From: CAYTLW01 sp964438735
GTDB lineage: Bacteria; Myxococcota_A; UBA9042
NCBI GenBank assembly: GCA_964438735.1
Contig: CAYTLW010000100.1
Location: 1 to 28,647 of the forward strand
Direction: 5' to 3'
Length of the DNA: 28,647 nucleotides
Shown: piece after piece, positions 1 through 7,908 of the stretch
Layout: each line of letters opens with the position of its first letter
Numbering within the stretch: the stretch's first letter is position 1
Program-made: the position numbers and the translations under genes
Notes under the pieces: generated by a model
What the model saw: the letters and a program-made list of their open reading frames with translations, nothing else
What the model was told of the DNA's origin: nothing
The model's database searches: none

Positions 1-20
1 GGGCTTGGGACCGGAGCCGA

Positions 21-49
21 TTGACATGACTAACTAAGTGGACTAAGTT
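21..49 (+). promoter_or_regulatory. Promoter and repeat operator of the first toxin-antitoxin operon
   Basis: A perfect -35 hexamer TTGACA lies at 21-26. A 17-base spacer leads to a weak -10, TAAGTT, at 44-49. The heptamer ACTAAGT occurs twice, at 33-39 and 42-48, nine bases apart, so it overlaps the spacer and -10 as an autoregulatory antitoxin site would. The antitoxin ATG begins at 56, about where transcription should start, and no Shine-Dalgarno sequence precedes it, so the mRNA is predicted to be leaderless. The hexamers and repeats are visible; regulation by the antitoxin is inferred from Phd/YefM families. Confidence 0.55.
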
Positions 50-55
50 GGGTTC

Positions 56-283
56 ATGATCGAAGTGAACATCCACGAAGCCAAGACCCACCTCTCGCGT
101 CTCCTCAACGCCGTTCTCGAGGGCGAGGAGGTGGTGATCTCCAAGCGCAACAAGCCCATTGCCAGGCTGGTGCCGATCGACAAGCCACCTATCGTCCGCG
201 AGCTCGGTTGGGGCGGCGCCAGCGGGATGCGGATGGCGGATGACTTCGACGCGCCGCTGGACGACATGGCCGACTATATGTGA
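56..283 (+). CDS. Phd/YefM-family antitoxin (type II TA)
   Basis: This 75-residue protein has the Phd/YefM N-terminal fold signature: an opening MIEVNIHEAKTHLSRLL segment, then a VVISKRNKPIARLVPI strand-turn typical of prevent-host-death antitoxins. Family knowledge says the N-terminal part dimerises and binds the operon promoter while the acidic C-terminal tail (DDFDAPLDDMADYM) wraps and inhibits the toxin. Length is normal for the family. Its stop codon overlaps the GTG start of the downstream PIN toxin by four bases, the usual antitoxin-first coupling. The ATG at 56 is chosen because the conserved N-terminus begins there; there is no ribosome-binding site, consistent with a leaderless transcript from the promoter at 21-49. 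Confidence 0.9.
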   Translation: MIEVNIHEAKTHLSRLLNAVLEGEEVVISKRNKPIARLVPIDKPPIVRELGWGGASGMRMADDFDAPLDDMADYM

Positions 284-678
284 GGCGCGCCTTGCCCTAC
301 TTGTTGGACACACACACCTTCCTCTGGATGAGGCACGCGCCGCATCGGCTCGGCGGGCAGGCCCGCATCGTCTGCGCTGACCTGGAGAGCGAGCTGCTGC
401 TGAGCCTCGCCAGCGCCTGGGAGATGGCGATCAAGATCTCGATTGGCAAGCTCGAACTGCGCGAGCCGCTGCGGCAGGTTCTGCTCCAGGCGCGCACCGT
501 TAACGGCATCGCGTCCGTGCCCATCGAAGAAGAGCACGTGCTGCGAGCCCGGCATCTGCCGCTCCACCATCGCGACCCCTTCGACCGCCTGCTTGCCGCT
601 CAGGCGCTGGAGGAGGGGTTCACCATCGTGAGTGCAGACGAGTCGTTTGACGCCTATGGCGTGTCGAGGTTGTGGTAG
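280..678 (+). CDS. PIN-domain ribonuclease toxin (VapC-like)
   Basis: A 132-residue PIN-domain protein of the type that pairs with Phd/YefM antitoxins, expected to be a Mg-dependent endoribonuclease. The acidic active-site residues are visible: Asp10 in LLDTHTFLW, Glu48 in SAWEMAIK, Asp99 and Asp102 in HHRDPFDRLLAAQA, and Asp120 in SADESF. The DPFDRLLAAQA stretch is diagnostic of this VapC subgroup. It starts with GTG at 280, overlapping the antitoxin stop, so translation is probably coupled. The protein is full length with no missing catalytic residue, so the toxin is probably functional. The exact RNA target cannot be told from sequence. Confidence 0.9.
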   Translation: MRRALPYLLDTHTFLWMRHAPHRLGGQARIVCADLESELLLSLASAWEMAIKISIGKLELREPLRQVLLQARTVNGIASVPIEEEHVLRARHLPLHHRDPFDRLLAAQALEEGFTIVSADESFDAYGVSRLW

Positions 679-734
679 GTCCGGGTCGCGCTGGCAGGGC
701 CGGGATGCCTCGGGTACCTGGGTAGAGCAGCGAC

Positions 735-878
735 TCAGCGGGCGACGAACAGGTGAAATCGAAGCGGCCAGTCATACAGCTCGAGCGGCAGCAACTCGTT
801 GACACCCTGCCGGGTGACTACCAAGCTGCCCCGGGCAGAGTTGGAGACGCATAGGTCACAGTTCAAACGCGGTCGCAT
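735..878 (-). pseudogene. Coding-like fragment of unknown origin (47 codons)
   Basis: The minus strand holds a short frame ending with TGA at 735-737. It encodes about 47 residues if started at the ATG at 878, including LVVTRQGVNELLPLELYDWP. Third codon positions are mostly G or C, as in the real genes here, and the composition looks protein-like rather than like a shadow frame. I do not recognise it. It overlaps the 5' region of the RCC1 gene on the other strand, so it is more likely the leftover 3' end of a lost gene than an active gene, and it may be chance. Confidence 0.2.
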
Positions 879-895
879 TCGGAATCCTGGCCCTG

Positions 896-3800
896 GTGCT
901 GGCCCTGGCGAGTACGGCATGCGTCACCCCGGGCGGCTCCGCAGGCGGTGTAGCGCCACCGGCCACCTACCTCGATAGCGCCAACTTGGATGCCCTCGGC
1001 GCGGACGGCAGCGGGGCCACCGGCGATGGTGTCGCCGGCGACAGCACGGTCCGCGTACCCCAGGACGTCTCCACCGCGGGCGACGTCGCAGTGACCGGGC
1101 CGGATACTGGCGCCGGGTGTTCCGGCGCGGACTGTTGCCAGAACTCTGCCGAATGCGATGACGCCGATCCGTGTACCGATGACGTGTGCGACGGCGCGAC
1201 CGGCAAGTGCAAGCACAGCGCCATCGCCGGGTGCGGCAAACACGCGCCGCCGTGTAGCGCTTCAGCCGACTGCGCAGCTGGCGTCTGCGACCTCAAAGCC
1301 CACGCGTGCGTGCCCTGTCTCGTCTCCAAGGATTGCGGCTCCGGCAAGCTCTGCAAGGCCGGTCAATGCGTCGCGGCGGCGGCCTGCAAGTCCGATGTGC
1401 AGTGCAAGGCGACCAACCAGGTCTGTGCCCTCGGCGAAGGTGTCTGCGTGGCCTGCAATGTGGATCCCGACTGTGCCAAGAATCAGCACTGCCTCGACCA
1501 TGGTTGCGTGCCCAAGACCGCCTGCGAGTCCAGCAAGCAATGCGCCAAGGTCTGCGACGTCGCCGCCGGCGCCTGTGTGGCCTGCCTGATGCACGATGAT
1601 TGTCCCGACGGCAACATCTGCCACGCCGCCAGCGCCAGCTGCGTGCCCGCACTCTGCGCCGCCGGCGCCTGCAAGGGCGGTCATCACTACGCCTGCAAGA
1701 AGGATGGCAGCGGCTACCTCGAGGCCAAGAATTGCGCCGACGCCAACCCCTGCACCGATGACGTCTGCACAGCCAACGGCGGCTGCGCCAACCCGGCCAA
1801 CACCCTGGCCTGCGATGACGGCGACGCGTGCACCACCGACGACGCCTGCAAGGGCGGCAAGTGCGCCGGTGGCAAGGCCAAGGTCTGCGACGACAAGAAC
1901 CCCTGCACCGATGACAGCTGCGTCGCCAGCAAGGGTTGCGTCTTCACCGCCACCACCAAACCCTGCGATGACGGCAACAAGTGCACCACCAAGGACGCCT
2001 GCGGCAGCTCCAAGTGCTACGGCGGCGCCGCGCTGTCCTGCGACGACGGCAATGGCTGCACCAACGACAGCTGCAAGCCCGCCACGGGCTGCCAGCACAA
2101 CTTCTCGTCCAAGTCCTGCGACGACGGCGACGCGTGCACGACCGGCGATGCCTGCAAAAGCGGTAAGTGCACCGGCGGCAAGGCCAAGGTCTGCAATGAT
2201 GGCAACGCCTGCACCGACGACAGCTGCGACACCAAGTCCGGCGGCTGCGTCACCAAGAACAACAGCGCCGCCTGCGCCGACAGCAACAAGTGCACCACCA
2301 AGGACGCGTGCAGCGCCGGCAAGTGCAAGGGCGGCCCGGCGCTGCTCTGCGACGATGGCCAGCCGTGCACCACCAACACCTGCCTGGCGGCCACGGGCTG
2401 CAGCTACCCGGGCGCGTCCGACGGCACGCCATGCGGCGGCGGGACCTGTAAGGCGGGCTCCTGCCAGGGCCAGCCGCCGTCGGTGGGCAGCGACTTCGCC
2501 TGCGCCATCAAGGGCACCGGGGTGCGATGTTTCGGCTACAACTCCGGCGGCAAGTTGGGCGGCGGCAGCTCCATGACCGACGTGGTGGTCGCCGATGTGG
2601 CCGGCCTGGCGAAGTCGCAGGAGGTCGCCGCCGGCAACAACCACGCATGCGCCCGCGGGCTGGACAACAAGGTGCGCTGCTGGGGCTATGGCAGCTCGGG
2701 CCAACTGGGCCACGGCAAGACCTACAGCTCCACCAAACCGGTCGAGGTGGTTGGATTGCAGGGGGCCATCGGCATCACCGCTGGCGGCAACCACGCCTGC
2801 GCCTGGCTCAAGGACGGCAGCGGTCGATGCTGGGGGCAGGGCAGCGCCGGCCAGATCGGCGACGGCAAGATCACCTACAAGCAGCCGACGGCGCAGAAGG
2901 TCAAGCTCGCCGCCAAGATCACCGCCATGGCCGCCGGCGACCAGCACACCTGCGCGGTCACCGAGGGCGGTAACCTGTGGTGTTGGGGCACCAACAAGAA
3001 CGGCGCCATCAAACAGGACGCGGCCACCAGCTTCCCGTCGCCGGTGCAGATCAAGGGGCCAGGCGTGGTGGTCGGCGTCGCCGGCGGGCAGTACCACACC
3101 TGCGCCCTGGTCAAGGGAGGCAGCGTCTGGTGTTGGGGTGACAACGGCTACAAGCAGTCCTCCGGCGCCAGCAAGTGGCAGTCCAAGGTGACCGTGCCGA
3201 CCGCGGTCGCCGGGGTGAAAGGCGCCATCGCCATCAGCGCCAGGGGCCGCACCAGCTGTGCGGTGGTCACCGGCGGCAAGATCCTGTGTTGGGGCGACAA
3301 TCGGTATGGCAAGGCGGGCGGCGGCAAGGGCAGCCCGACCAGCATTCCGGTCACCGAAGTCGCAGGGCTCTCCGGCGCCACCGGCCTCGGCATCGGCAAC
3401 GACCACACCTGCGCCTTTGCCGGCGGCAAGCTGGTCTGCTGGGGACGCAACAACAGGCGCCAGCTCGGGCTCGGCGAAGGGTTTGGTCCCCGCGAAGCCG
3501 CGGGGCTGAGCAATATCACCCAGGTCAACGCCTTCGACCGCCATGTCTGTGCCCGGGCCAAGGATGGTTCCCTGTGGTGTTGGGGTGACAACGGCTACGG
3601 TCAGCTGGGGGCCGGCGACACGACCGACCGCACGACGCCGGCCAAGGTCAAGTCGAGCGAGACCTTCACCGAGGTGCATGTGGGTCGCTACACCACGTGC
3701 GCCCGCGCCAGCGATGGCACGCCCTGGTGCTGGGGCGCGGGCAGCTACGGCGGCCTGGGCATTGGCAAGAGCTACTCGACCAAGAAGACGCCGGTCAAGG

Positions 3801-4567
3801 TCAAGCTCGGCAAGGTGGAGACCATCGTCGCCGGCTATTCCACCGGCTGTGCGGTCGTCGCCGGCAAGGCATGGTGCTGGGGGCGCAACAACAACGGCCA
3901 GGTCGGCGATGGCAGCAAGACGAGCCAATACGAGCCCATCGCCGTCAAGGGGCTCGGTCCCGTCACGTCGATCGACCTCGGCACCGACCACACCTGCGCG
4001 CTGGCCAAGGACGGTACGGCGTGGTGCTGGGGCGCCAACTCCTACTACCAGCTCGGCGACGGCAACAAGACGAGCAGCCTGGTCCCCGTCCAGGTCAAGG
4101 GCCTGAGCGGACTCACCGCGATCAGCGCCGGCGCAACCAACAACTGCGCCGTGGACAAGGCCGGCGCGTTCTATTGTTGGGGCTACAACAGCTACACCCA
4201 GATGGGCCCCAAAGAAGCCGGCTCCAGCTTCGTCAAGCTGCCGCGCAAGATGACGGGCTTCGCCACCCCGGTCAGCGACGTGGCCATTCAGGTCGCCCAC
4301 AGCTGCGCGGTTGTATCCGGCGGCGAACTCTTCTGTATGGGTCGCAACCTGATGGGCAGCTTCTTCAACGGTGTGGCGGCCACCACCACCAAGTCATCGC
4401 CGGTGGCCTCGGGCTTCAAGGGAGCGGTCGGCGTCACACTCGCCAACGCCCTGACCTGTGTACTGAAGTCCGATGGCAAGGTCTGGTGCGCCGGCATCAA
4501 CGACGATGGGCAGGTCGGTGACGGCAACGCGTGGCGCTGGACACCCTCGGTCGCCAAGGTCTTCTGA
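896..4567 (+). CDS. CTDC-repeat lipoprotein with 14 RCC1 repeats
   Basis: The protein has about 1223 residues from the GTG at 896, but the true start is probably upstream and frameshifted. A hydrophobic segment ending STAC looks like a lipoprotein signal. A Ser/Thr/Asp/Gly-rich linker follows to about residue 75. A Cys-rich stalk spans roughly 80-525: one CTDC repeat, six shorter Cys modules, then nine CTDC repeats strictly alternating CTxxxC and CTxxxxC spacing. From about 530 to the end there are 14 RCC1-type repeats, each centred on a CWG-like tripeptide followed by a Gly-rich turn (for example WCWGDNGYGQLG). Fourteen equals two seven-bladed propellers. The likely role is a surface-exposed binding protein; the ligand is unknown. 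It converges on the zinc-ribbon gene, with only 11 bases between stops. Confidence 0.85.
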   Translation: MLALASTACVTPGGSAGGVAPPATYLDSANLDALGADGSGATGDGVAGDSTVRVPQDVSTAGDVAVTGPDTGAGCSGADCCQNSAECDDADPCTDDVCDGATGKCKHSAIAGCGKHAPPCSASADCAAGVCDLKAHACVPCLVSKDCGSGKLCKAGQCVAAAACKSDVQCKATNQVCALGEGVCVACNVDPDCAKNQHCLDHGCVPKTACESSKQCAKVCDVAAGACVACLMHDDCPDGNICHAASASCVPALCAAGACKGGHHYACKKDGSGYLEAKNCADANPCTDDVCTANGGCANPANTLACDDGDACTTDDACKGGKCAGGKAKVCDDKNPCTDDSCVASKGCVFTATTKPCDDGNKCTTKDACGSSKCYGGAALSCDDGNGCTNDSCKPATGCQHNFSSKSCDDGDACTTGDACKSGKCTGGKAKVCNDGNACTDDSCDTKSGGCVTKNNSAACADSNKCTTKDACSAGKCKGGPALLCDDGQPCTTNTCLAATGCSYPGASDGTPCGGGTCKAGSCQGQPPSVGSDFACAIKGTGVRCFGYNSGGKLGGGSSMTDVVVADVAGLAKSQEVAAGNNHACARGLDNKVRCWGYGSSGQLGHGKTYSSTKPVEVVGLQGAIGITAGGNHACAWLKDGSGRCWGQGSAGQIGDGKITYKQPTAQKVKLAAKITAMAAGDQHTCAVTEGGNLWCWGTNKNGAIKQDAATSFPSPVQIKGPGVVVGVAGGQYHTCALVKGGSVWCWGDNGYKQSSGASKWQSKVTVPTAVAGVKGAIAISARGRTSCAVVTGGKILCWGDNRYGKAGGGKGSPTSIPVTEVAGLSGATGLGIGNDHTCAFAGGKLVCWGRNNRRQLGLGEGFGPREAAGLSNITQVNAFDRHVCARAKDGSLWCWGDNGYGQLGAGDTTDRTTPAKVKSSETFTEVHVGRYTTCARASDGTPWCWGAGSYGGLGIGKSYSTKKTPVKVKLGKVETIVAGYSTGCAVVAGKAWCWGRNNNGQVGDGSKTSQYEPIAVKGLGPVTSIDLGTDHTCALAKDGTAWCWGANSYYQLGDGNKTSSLVPVQVKGLSGLTAISAGATNNCAVDKAGAFYCWGYNSYTQMGPKEAGSSFVKLPRKMTGFATPVSDVAIQVAHSCAVVSGGELFCMGRNLMGSFFNGVAATTTKSSPVASGFKGAVGVTLANALTCVLKSDGKVWCAGINDDGQVGDGNAWRWTPSVAKVF

Positions 4568-4578
4568 GGGGGCTCGCC

Positions 4579-5682
4579 TCAGCCAGGCGAAACCGAACAC
4601 GTAAAGCGTGTGATCCGACTCTGACGGCCGAACTTCTTGGCCCGGAGCACCTCCGCGGCGCAACGGCCCAATGAACCTGGCACACGACCAGAGGTCGTAG
4701 CCCGCACGTTGGCGATACGCCCGTCCAGACCGACCGTGAAGGCGGCGCGGAAGGACTTGCCCGCGGCGTACTTGTGGCTGCAGGCGACGAGCTTCTCCAG
4801 GGCGCTTTTGCAGGCGCCCTGCAGGCGAGCACGGGTCACGTTGTAGGTCACCGTGGTCGGCCGGACCAGAGGTTCGGCGCGGCTCAGGTCGCGATTGCGT
4901 TCGAGCGCTGCGCGTACAACCTCCGGGTCCGCAACAGGCCCACTTCCCGACGTCGTCCGCCGCCGATCCGGGCGGTCGGGCTGGATGCCTTTCGTGGCGC
5001 GCCAGCGGTTCTTCTTGGGCGTCTTGGGGCGATTCGGCTTGCGCGGGAGGAGCAGTCTTCCAGGCTCGGCCACCTTCGGCTCAATTGTGTTCAGTTGAAG
5101 CAGCAGCCGTTGGGCCAGCTCCGAGCGCTCCTTGACCATCGCCCGTACCCTGGCCCGGGTCTGGTGAGGCACCACGAACATGGCCAGGATGGCCTTGGAG
5201 TCGCGCACCAGGGCGCTCTTCTGGTTGCCTTCGAACAAGAGGCCGACGCCGAAGCCGGTGGCGCCGACCACCAGGCAGCTCAACACCACCGCGATGGCCA
5301 CACGCTGCCGCCGGGAGCGCCGATCCAGGCGGACCATCACGCTGAATTCTTGAAGCAGATCACGGTACTCCTGGCGGGAAGGCCGGTGTCGCTCGGGGTC
5401 GGGTAGCTCGATCCCGGCCTCTTCTTCACCGCGCCCTTCGGCGGCGAAAAACGAATCGGTGTGGGCGGCCACGGCGACCCGGGGAGCCGGCGGCGCGCTC
5501 TTGTTGGCGACGGGTCCGCGCACCGCGCCCAGCCGCACGTTGCTGGTCTGTTTGCAGCCGGGGCAGCGCACACGCACCCGGCCCGAAGAACCGATGCGAT
5601 CGGCGGATAACCGCCAGGCCCGCGCACAGGATGGACATTGGAATCGATAGGCAGCAGGTGCGCCCGCAGGTGGATCTTGCAT
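4579..5682 (-). CDS. MJ0042-type zinc-ribbon, single-TM protein with AgmX/PglI-like C-terminus
   Basis: The start is set at the ATG at 5682, which has GGGAGAG just upstream, giving 367 residues; a longer frame to 5745 lacks support. Domains in order: an N-terminal zinc ribbon (CPSC near residues 16-19 and CPGC near 40-43) of the MJ0042 type; a charged, Pro/Ala-rich cytoplasmic linker; one membrane helix near 127-150 (AIAVVLSCLVVGATGFGVGLLF); a basic Pro-rich linker; and a C-terminal domain from about 285 with paired cysteines and a VGLDGRIANVRATTSG segment. The last resembles AgmX/PglI and TonB-C domains of myxobacterial motility and envelope proteins. The predicted topology is zinc ribbon in the cytoplasm and AgmX-like domain in the periplasm. 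Function is unknown; an envelope-spanning or energy-coupling role is inference. Confidence 0.75.
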   Translation of the reverse strand: MQDPPAGAPAAYRFQCPSCARAWRLSADRIGSSGRVRVRCPGCKQTSNVRLGAVRGPVANKSAPPAPRVAVAAHTDSFFAAEGRGEEEAGIELPDPERHRPSRQEYRDLLQEFSVMVRLDRRSRRQRVAIAVVLSCLVVGATGFGVGLLFEGNQKSALVRDSKAILAMFVVPHQTRARVRAMVKERSELAQRLLLQLNTIEPKVAEPGRLLLPRKPNRPKTPKKNRWRATKGIQPDRPDRRRTTSGSGPVADPEVVRAALERNRDLSRAEPLVRPTTVTYNVTRARLQGACKSALEKLVACSHKYAAGKSFRAAFTVGLDGRIANVRATTSGRVPGSLGRCAAEVLRAKKFGRQSRITRFTCSVSPG

Positions 5683-5793
5683 GGCATCTCTCCCGGGCGG
5701 TGTACCGCCGCGGCATCGTCGAACTGGCGCCCTCCTCGATCGCATTGTAGCGGGTGGTTTGTCCGGAGCCTAGCGTTTTTACAGCGTGTTCCG

Positions 5794-6669
5794 CTACGGG
5801 GGCGCGTGGCTTCGCATCCGCCGCAATCCGAGCAAGACCAGCCCGGCCGCCAGCAGCAACAACGCCCCAGCCCGATGGCGTGCGTCAGAAACGCCGGCAG
5901 CGCAGGTGATGCCGGTGATCAGCCCCATGTCCTCGCCATCGAGGCGCCACCTGGCGGCCTTGTCTTTGTCGCAATCCTGGGCCCCGTCGTACGTGATGAC
6001 GGCGGTGTGGTCGTCCATGACGATGCTCGTCTGCCCGGAAGCGGCCTGGCCGACGCAGAGGTCGTCGTTCAGCAGCTGCTTGACCGTGGTGGCTTGGACC
6101 GTGCCCGTGGGCGCCACCAGGCCCTGCCGCTGCACGCTGCCGCTGCCACTCCAGGTCGTCGGCGCATCGTAGCCGCCCTGGACCTCGCCGTTGTACTGGA
6201 TGGTGGTGGTCATGCCGCCCTTCTTGACCAGGTCGACGTTGAAGGTGTGCAGCGTGTCGTTCAGCCGACGAAGCTGGACCGTGCCGTCGGTCACCGCCTT
6301 CATGTTCGGGTCATTGAAGCTACCGTAGCCCTTCAAGGTCAGGTCCTTGTCGCCGGTGCCGCTGCGAACCACCGTGGCCTGGCCCAGCCATTGGCGACCG
6401 GTGCTGTCGAGGCATTCGCCGCCAATGGTCACCGTGGTGCCGTCATCGGTGGTGCTCGGACAGCTGGCGTCCTTGAACGTGTGCTGCTTGTCGGCGAAGG
6501 CGACGGGCTGGTCGGCGTGCACGTACACAGCCACCGCGCTCGCCGTGTTGGCCCAGGTGCGCACGTGGTCGGGATCGGTGAAGTCGCTGCTGCCACAGCC
6601 CAGAAGGGCGCCCAGCACTGCGCCGGCGAGCGCGAGGTGCAACAGCCTTCGGTGTGCCGCAACGGTCAT
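5794..6669 (-). CDS. Predicted lipoprotein with a C-terminal MYXO-CTERM-like anchor
   Basis: The start is placed at the ATG at 6669, preceded by GGAG and GAGG motifs, giving 291 residues; a longer frame to 6828 runs through the palindrome and is rejected. The N-terminus is a classic lipoprotein signal (LALAGAVLGALLGC, lipid-modified Cys at about 25). The middle is a beta-rich, Thr/Asp-rich domain with several Cys and no family I recognise. The C-terminus has a Cys, then a hydrophobic helix (AGALLLLAAGLVLLGL) and a basic RRMRSH tail, resembling the MYXO-CTERM tripartite sorting signal. Having both a lipobox and such a tail is unusual. It is divergent from the Cys-rich gene at 6858. Envelope location is well supported; function is unknown. 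Confidence 0.75.
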   Translation of the reverse strand: MTVAAHRRLLHLALAGAVLGALLGCGSSDFTDPDHVRTWANTASAVAVYVHADQPVAFADKQHTFKDASCPSTTDDGTTVTIGGECLDSTGRQWLGQATVVRSGTGDKDLTLKGYGSFNDPNMKAVTDGTVQLRRLNDTLHTFNVDLVKKGGMTTTIQYNGEVQGGYDAPTTWSGSGSVQRQGLVAPTGTVQATTVKQLLNDDLCVGQAASGQTSIVMDDHTAVITYDGAQDCDKDKAARWRLDGEDMGLITGITCAAGVSDARHRAGALLLLAAGLVLLGLRRMRSHAPP

Positions 6670-6737
6670 CGGCCTCGCTCCATCGCCGGGCCTCAACGCA
6701 CCCAGATGTAGGACCGCAATCCTGCGGCGCTGTAAGA

Positions 6738-6800
6738 GGGGGGCCAGGTCCTTAGCCTTTAGCATTTCTAAATGCCAAAGGCTAAGGACCTCGCCCCCCC
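6738..6800. repeat. Long near-perfect palindrome, REP/RAYT-like
   Basis: Two 22-base arms, 6746-6767 and 6770-6791, are inverted copies with one mismatch, separated by the dinucleotide CT. The arms begin AGGTCCTTAGCCTTT. Outside them a run of six G (6738-6743) faces a run of seven C (6794-6800), so the foldback can extend to about 63 bases with a small internal bulge. It lies between the divergent starts at 6669 and 6858. G-rich/AGGTC palindromes of this form recall REP-like elements mobilised by RAYT (Y1) transposases; that link is inference and no transposase is present here. A transcription or insulation role is also possible. There is no T tract, so a simple terminator is unlikely. Confidence 0.7.
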
Positions 6801-6857
6801 AGGCTGGCCCCCCCAGGCGCCCAGGCAACCCCCACCCAGGCCACGTAGAGGCCCGCC

Positions 6858-7806
6858 ATGAACAGATCTTCCAGGCGAATCGCGCGGCATTTCGGCCCGG
6901 GCGCGCTGCTGATCGCGCTCATTGCCTGTGGCGGTCAAGACACCCAACCGGCCGCCCAGGGGCCCGACGACACAGCCGGGGCGGCCGACATTGCAGGCGC
7001 GGACAGTTCGGCAGGGGACAGCTCGGCAGCAGACAGCTCGGCCGCCGACAGCCCGGTCACCACCGGCACGGACGCTGGCGGCTCGGTCGCAGGCGACGCC
7101 TCACGCGCCGCCGACGGAACCAGTGTCGCGGGCAACGACACGACCCCCACCGACGCCGGCTCGGGCGCGGGTTGCAGCGAGGGCTGCGACGATAACAACC
7201 CCTGCACGAACGACTCCTGCGTCGCCGACGCGTGCGTGCACAGCGACAACACCGAGAAGTGTGACGACGGCGATGCCTGCACTGGCGACGACAAATGCGG
7301 CGGCGGTGCCTGCGCGGGCAAGGCGTTGTACTGGGAGCGCACCTTCGGCGGCAGCGATGAGGACATCGGCAACAAGGGGCTGATCATCAACAACGAGGAC
7401 ATCGCCGTCGCCGGGTCGACCCGGAGCGCGGGGGCCGTGGGTCGCGACGCGTGGCTGCTGCGCATCGACGTATATGGCGACCTCGTCTGGCAGAAGACCT
7501 GGGGAGGGGCCTTCGACCAGGCCGCCCATGACGTCGCCAGGGGGTTCGGCGCCGGCGGCTACGTGCTGGCCGGGCGGTCTGCCAGCAAGGCAGGCAAGAG
7601 CAGGGCCACGCTGTGCTCGACGGACAAGGTCGGCGCAGTGTCCTGGCAGCCGCAGGCGGGTCAATTCGGCGGCGCAGCCAAAGGGGGTGCTCAAGTGGTC
7701 GAGCGCGGCGGGAATTGTGGGTCAGCATGCGGCGGGAAAGGCCGCGGATCTGCTGGTCGTGCGCGCGACCAAGGCTGGCAAGCTGAGTTGCAAGGCTGGG
7801 CCCTGA
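6858..7806 (+). pseudogene. Frameshifted CTDC-repeat lipoprotein with short propeller repeats
   Basis: The gene opens with a lipoprotein signal (GALLIALIACGG), a long Ala/Ser/Asp/Gly linker to about residue 105, and two CTDC repeats (spacings CTxxxC then CTxxxxC). Propeller-like repeats of about 50 residues follow: YWERTFGGSDED...DAWLLRIDVYGDLVWQKTW, then a second. Near 7700 the sense moves to the next frame: the original frame turns into Gly/Cys/Arg-rich nonsense running antisense into the VapC gene up to 8015. The adjacent frame gives GIVGQHAAGKAADLLVVRAT and stops at 7806. Removing one C near 7701 would give one continuous 315-residue protein. Even then only three repeats remain, short for a closed propeller. 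It is either a decaying gene or an assembly indel. AGAGG precedes the ATG. Confidence 0.7.
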
Positions 7807-7908
7807 GGGCGTTTGTCGTATTGTGCGCTCGTTTGCCGAGCGGCGTCATGGGAGACCGATACCCTTGGAGACGGGCTACCGTGGCGGGGGAATCAAAGCG
7901 CCGGCAAC

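Noticed and set aside
1262..4300. Very long open frame (about 1012 codons) on the minus strand opposite the RCC1 gene
   Set aside because: It is Ala/Gly/Val-rich without family motifs, and the plus strand has clear repeats and Cys patterns. It is a GC-bias shadow.
4574..4590. Short inverted repeat TCGCCT-CAGCC-AGGCGA between convergent genes, possible terminator
   Set aside because: Only six base pairs, no T tract, and it overlaps the last codons of the minus-strand gene; too weak to call.
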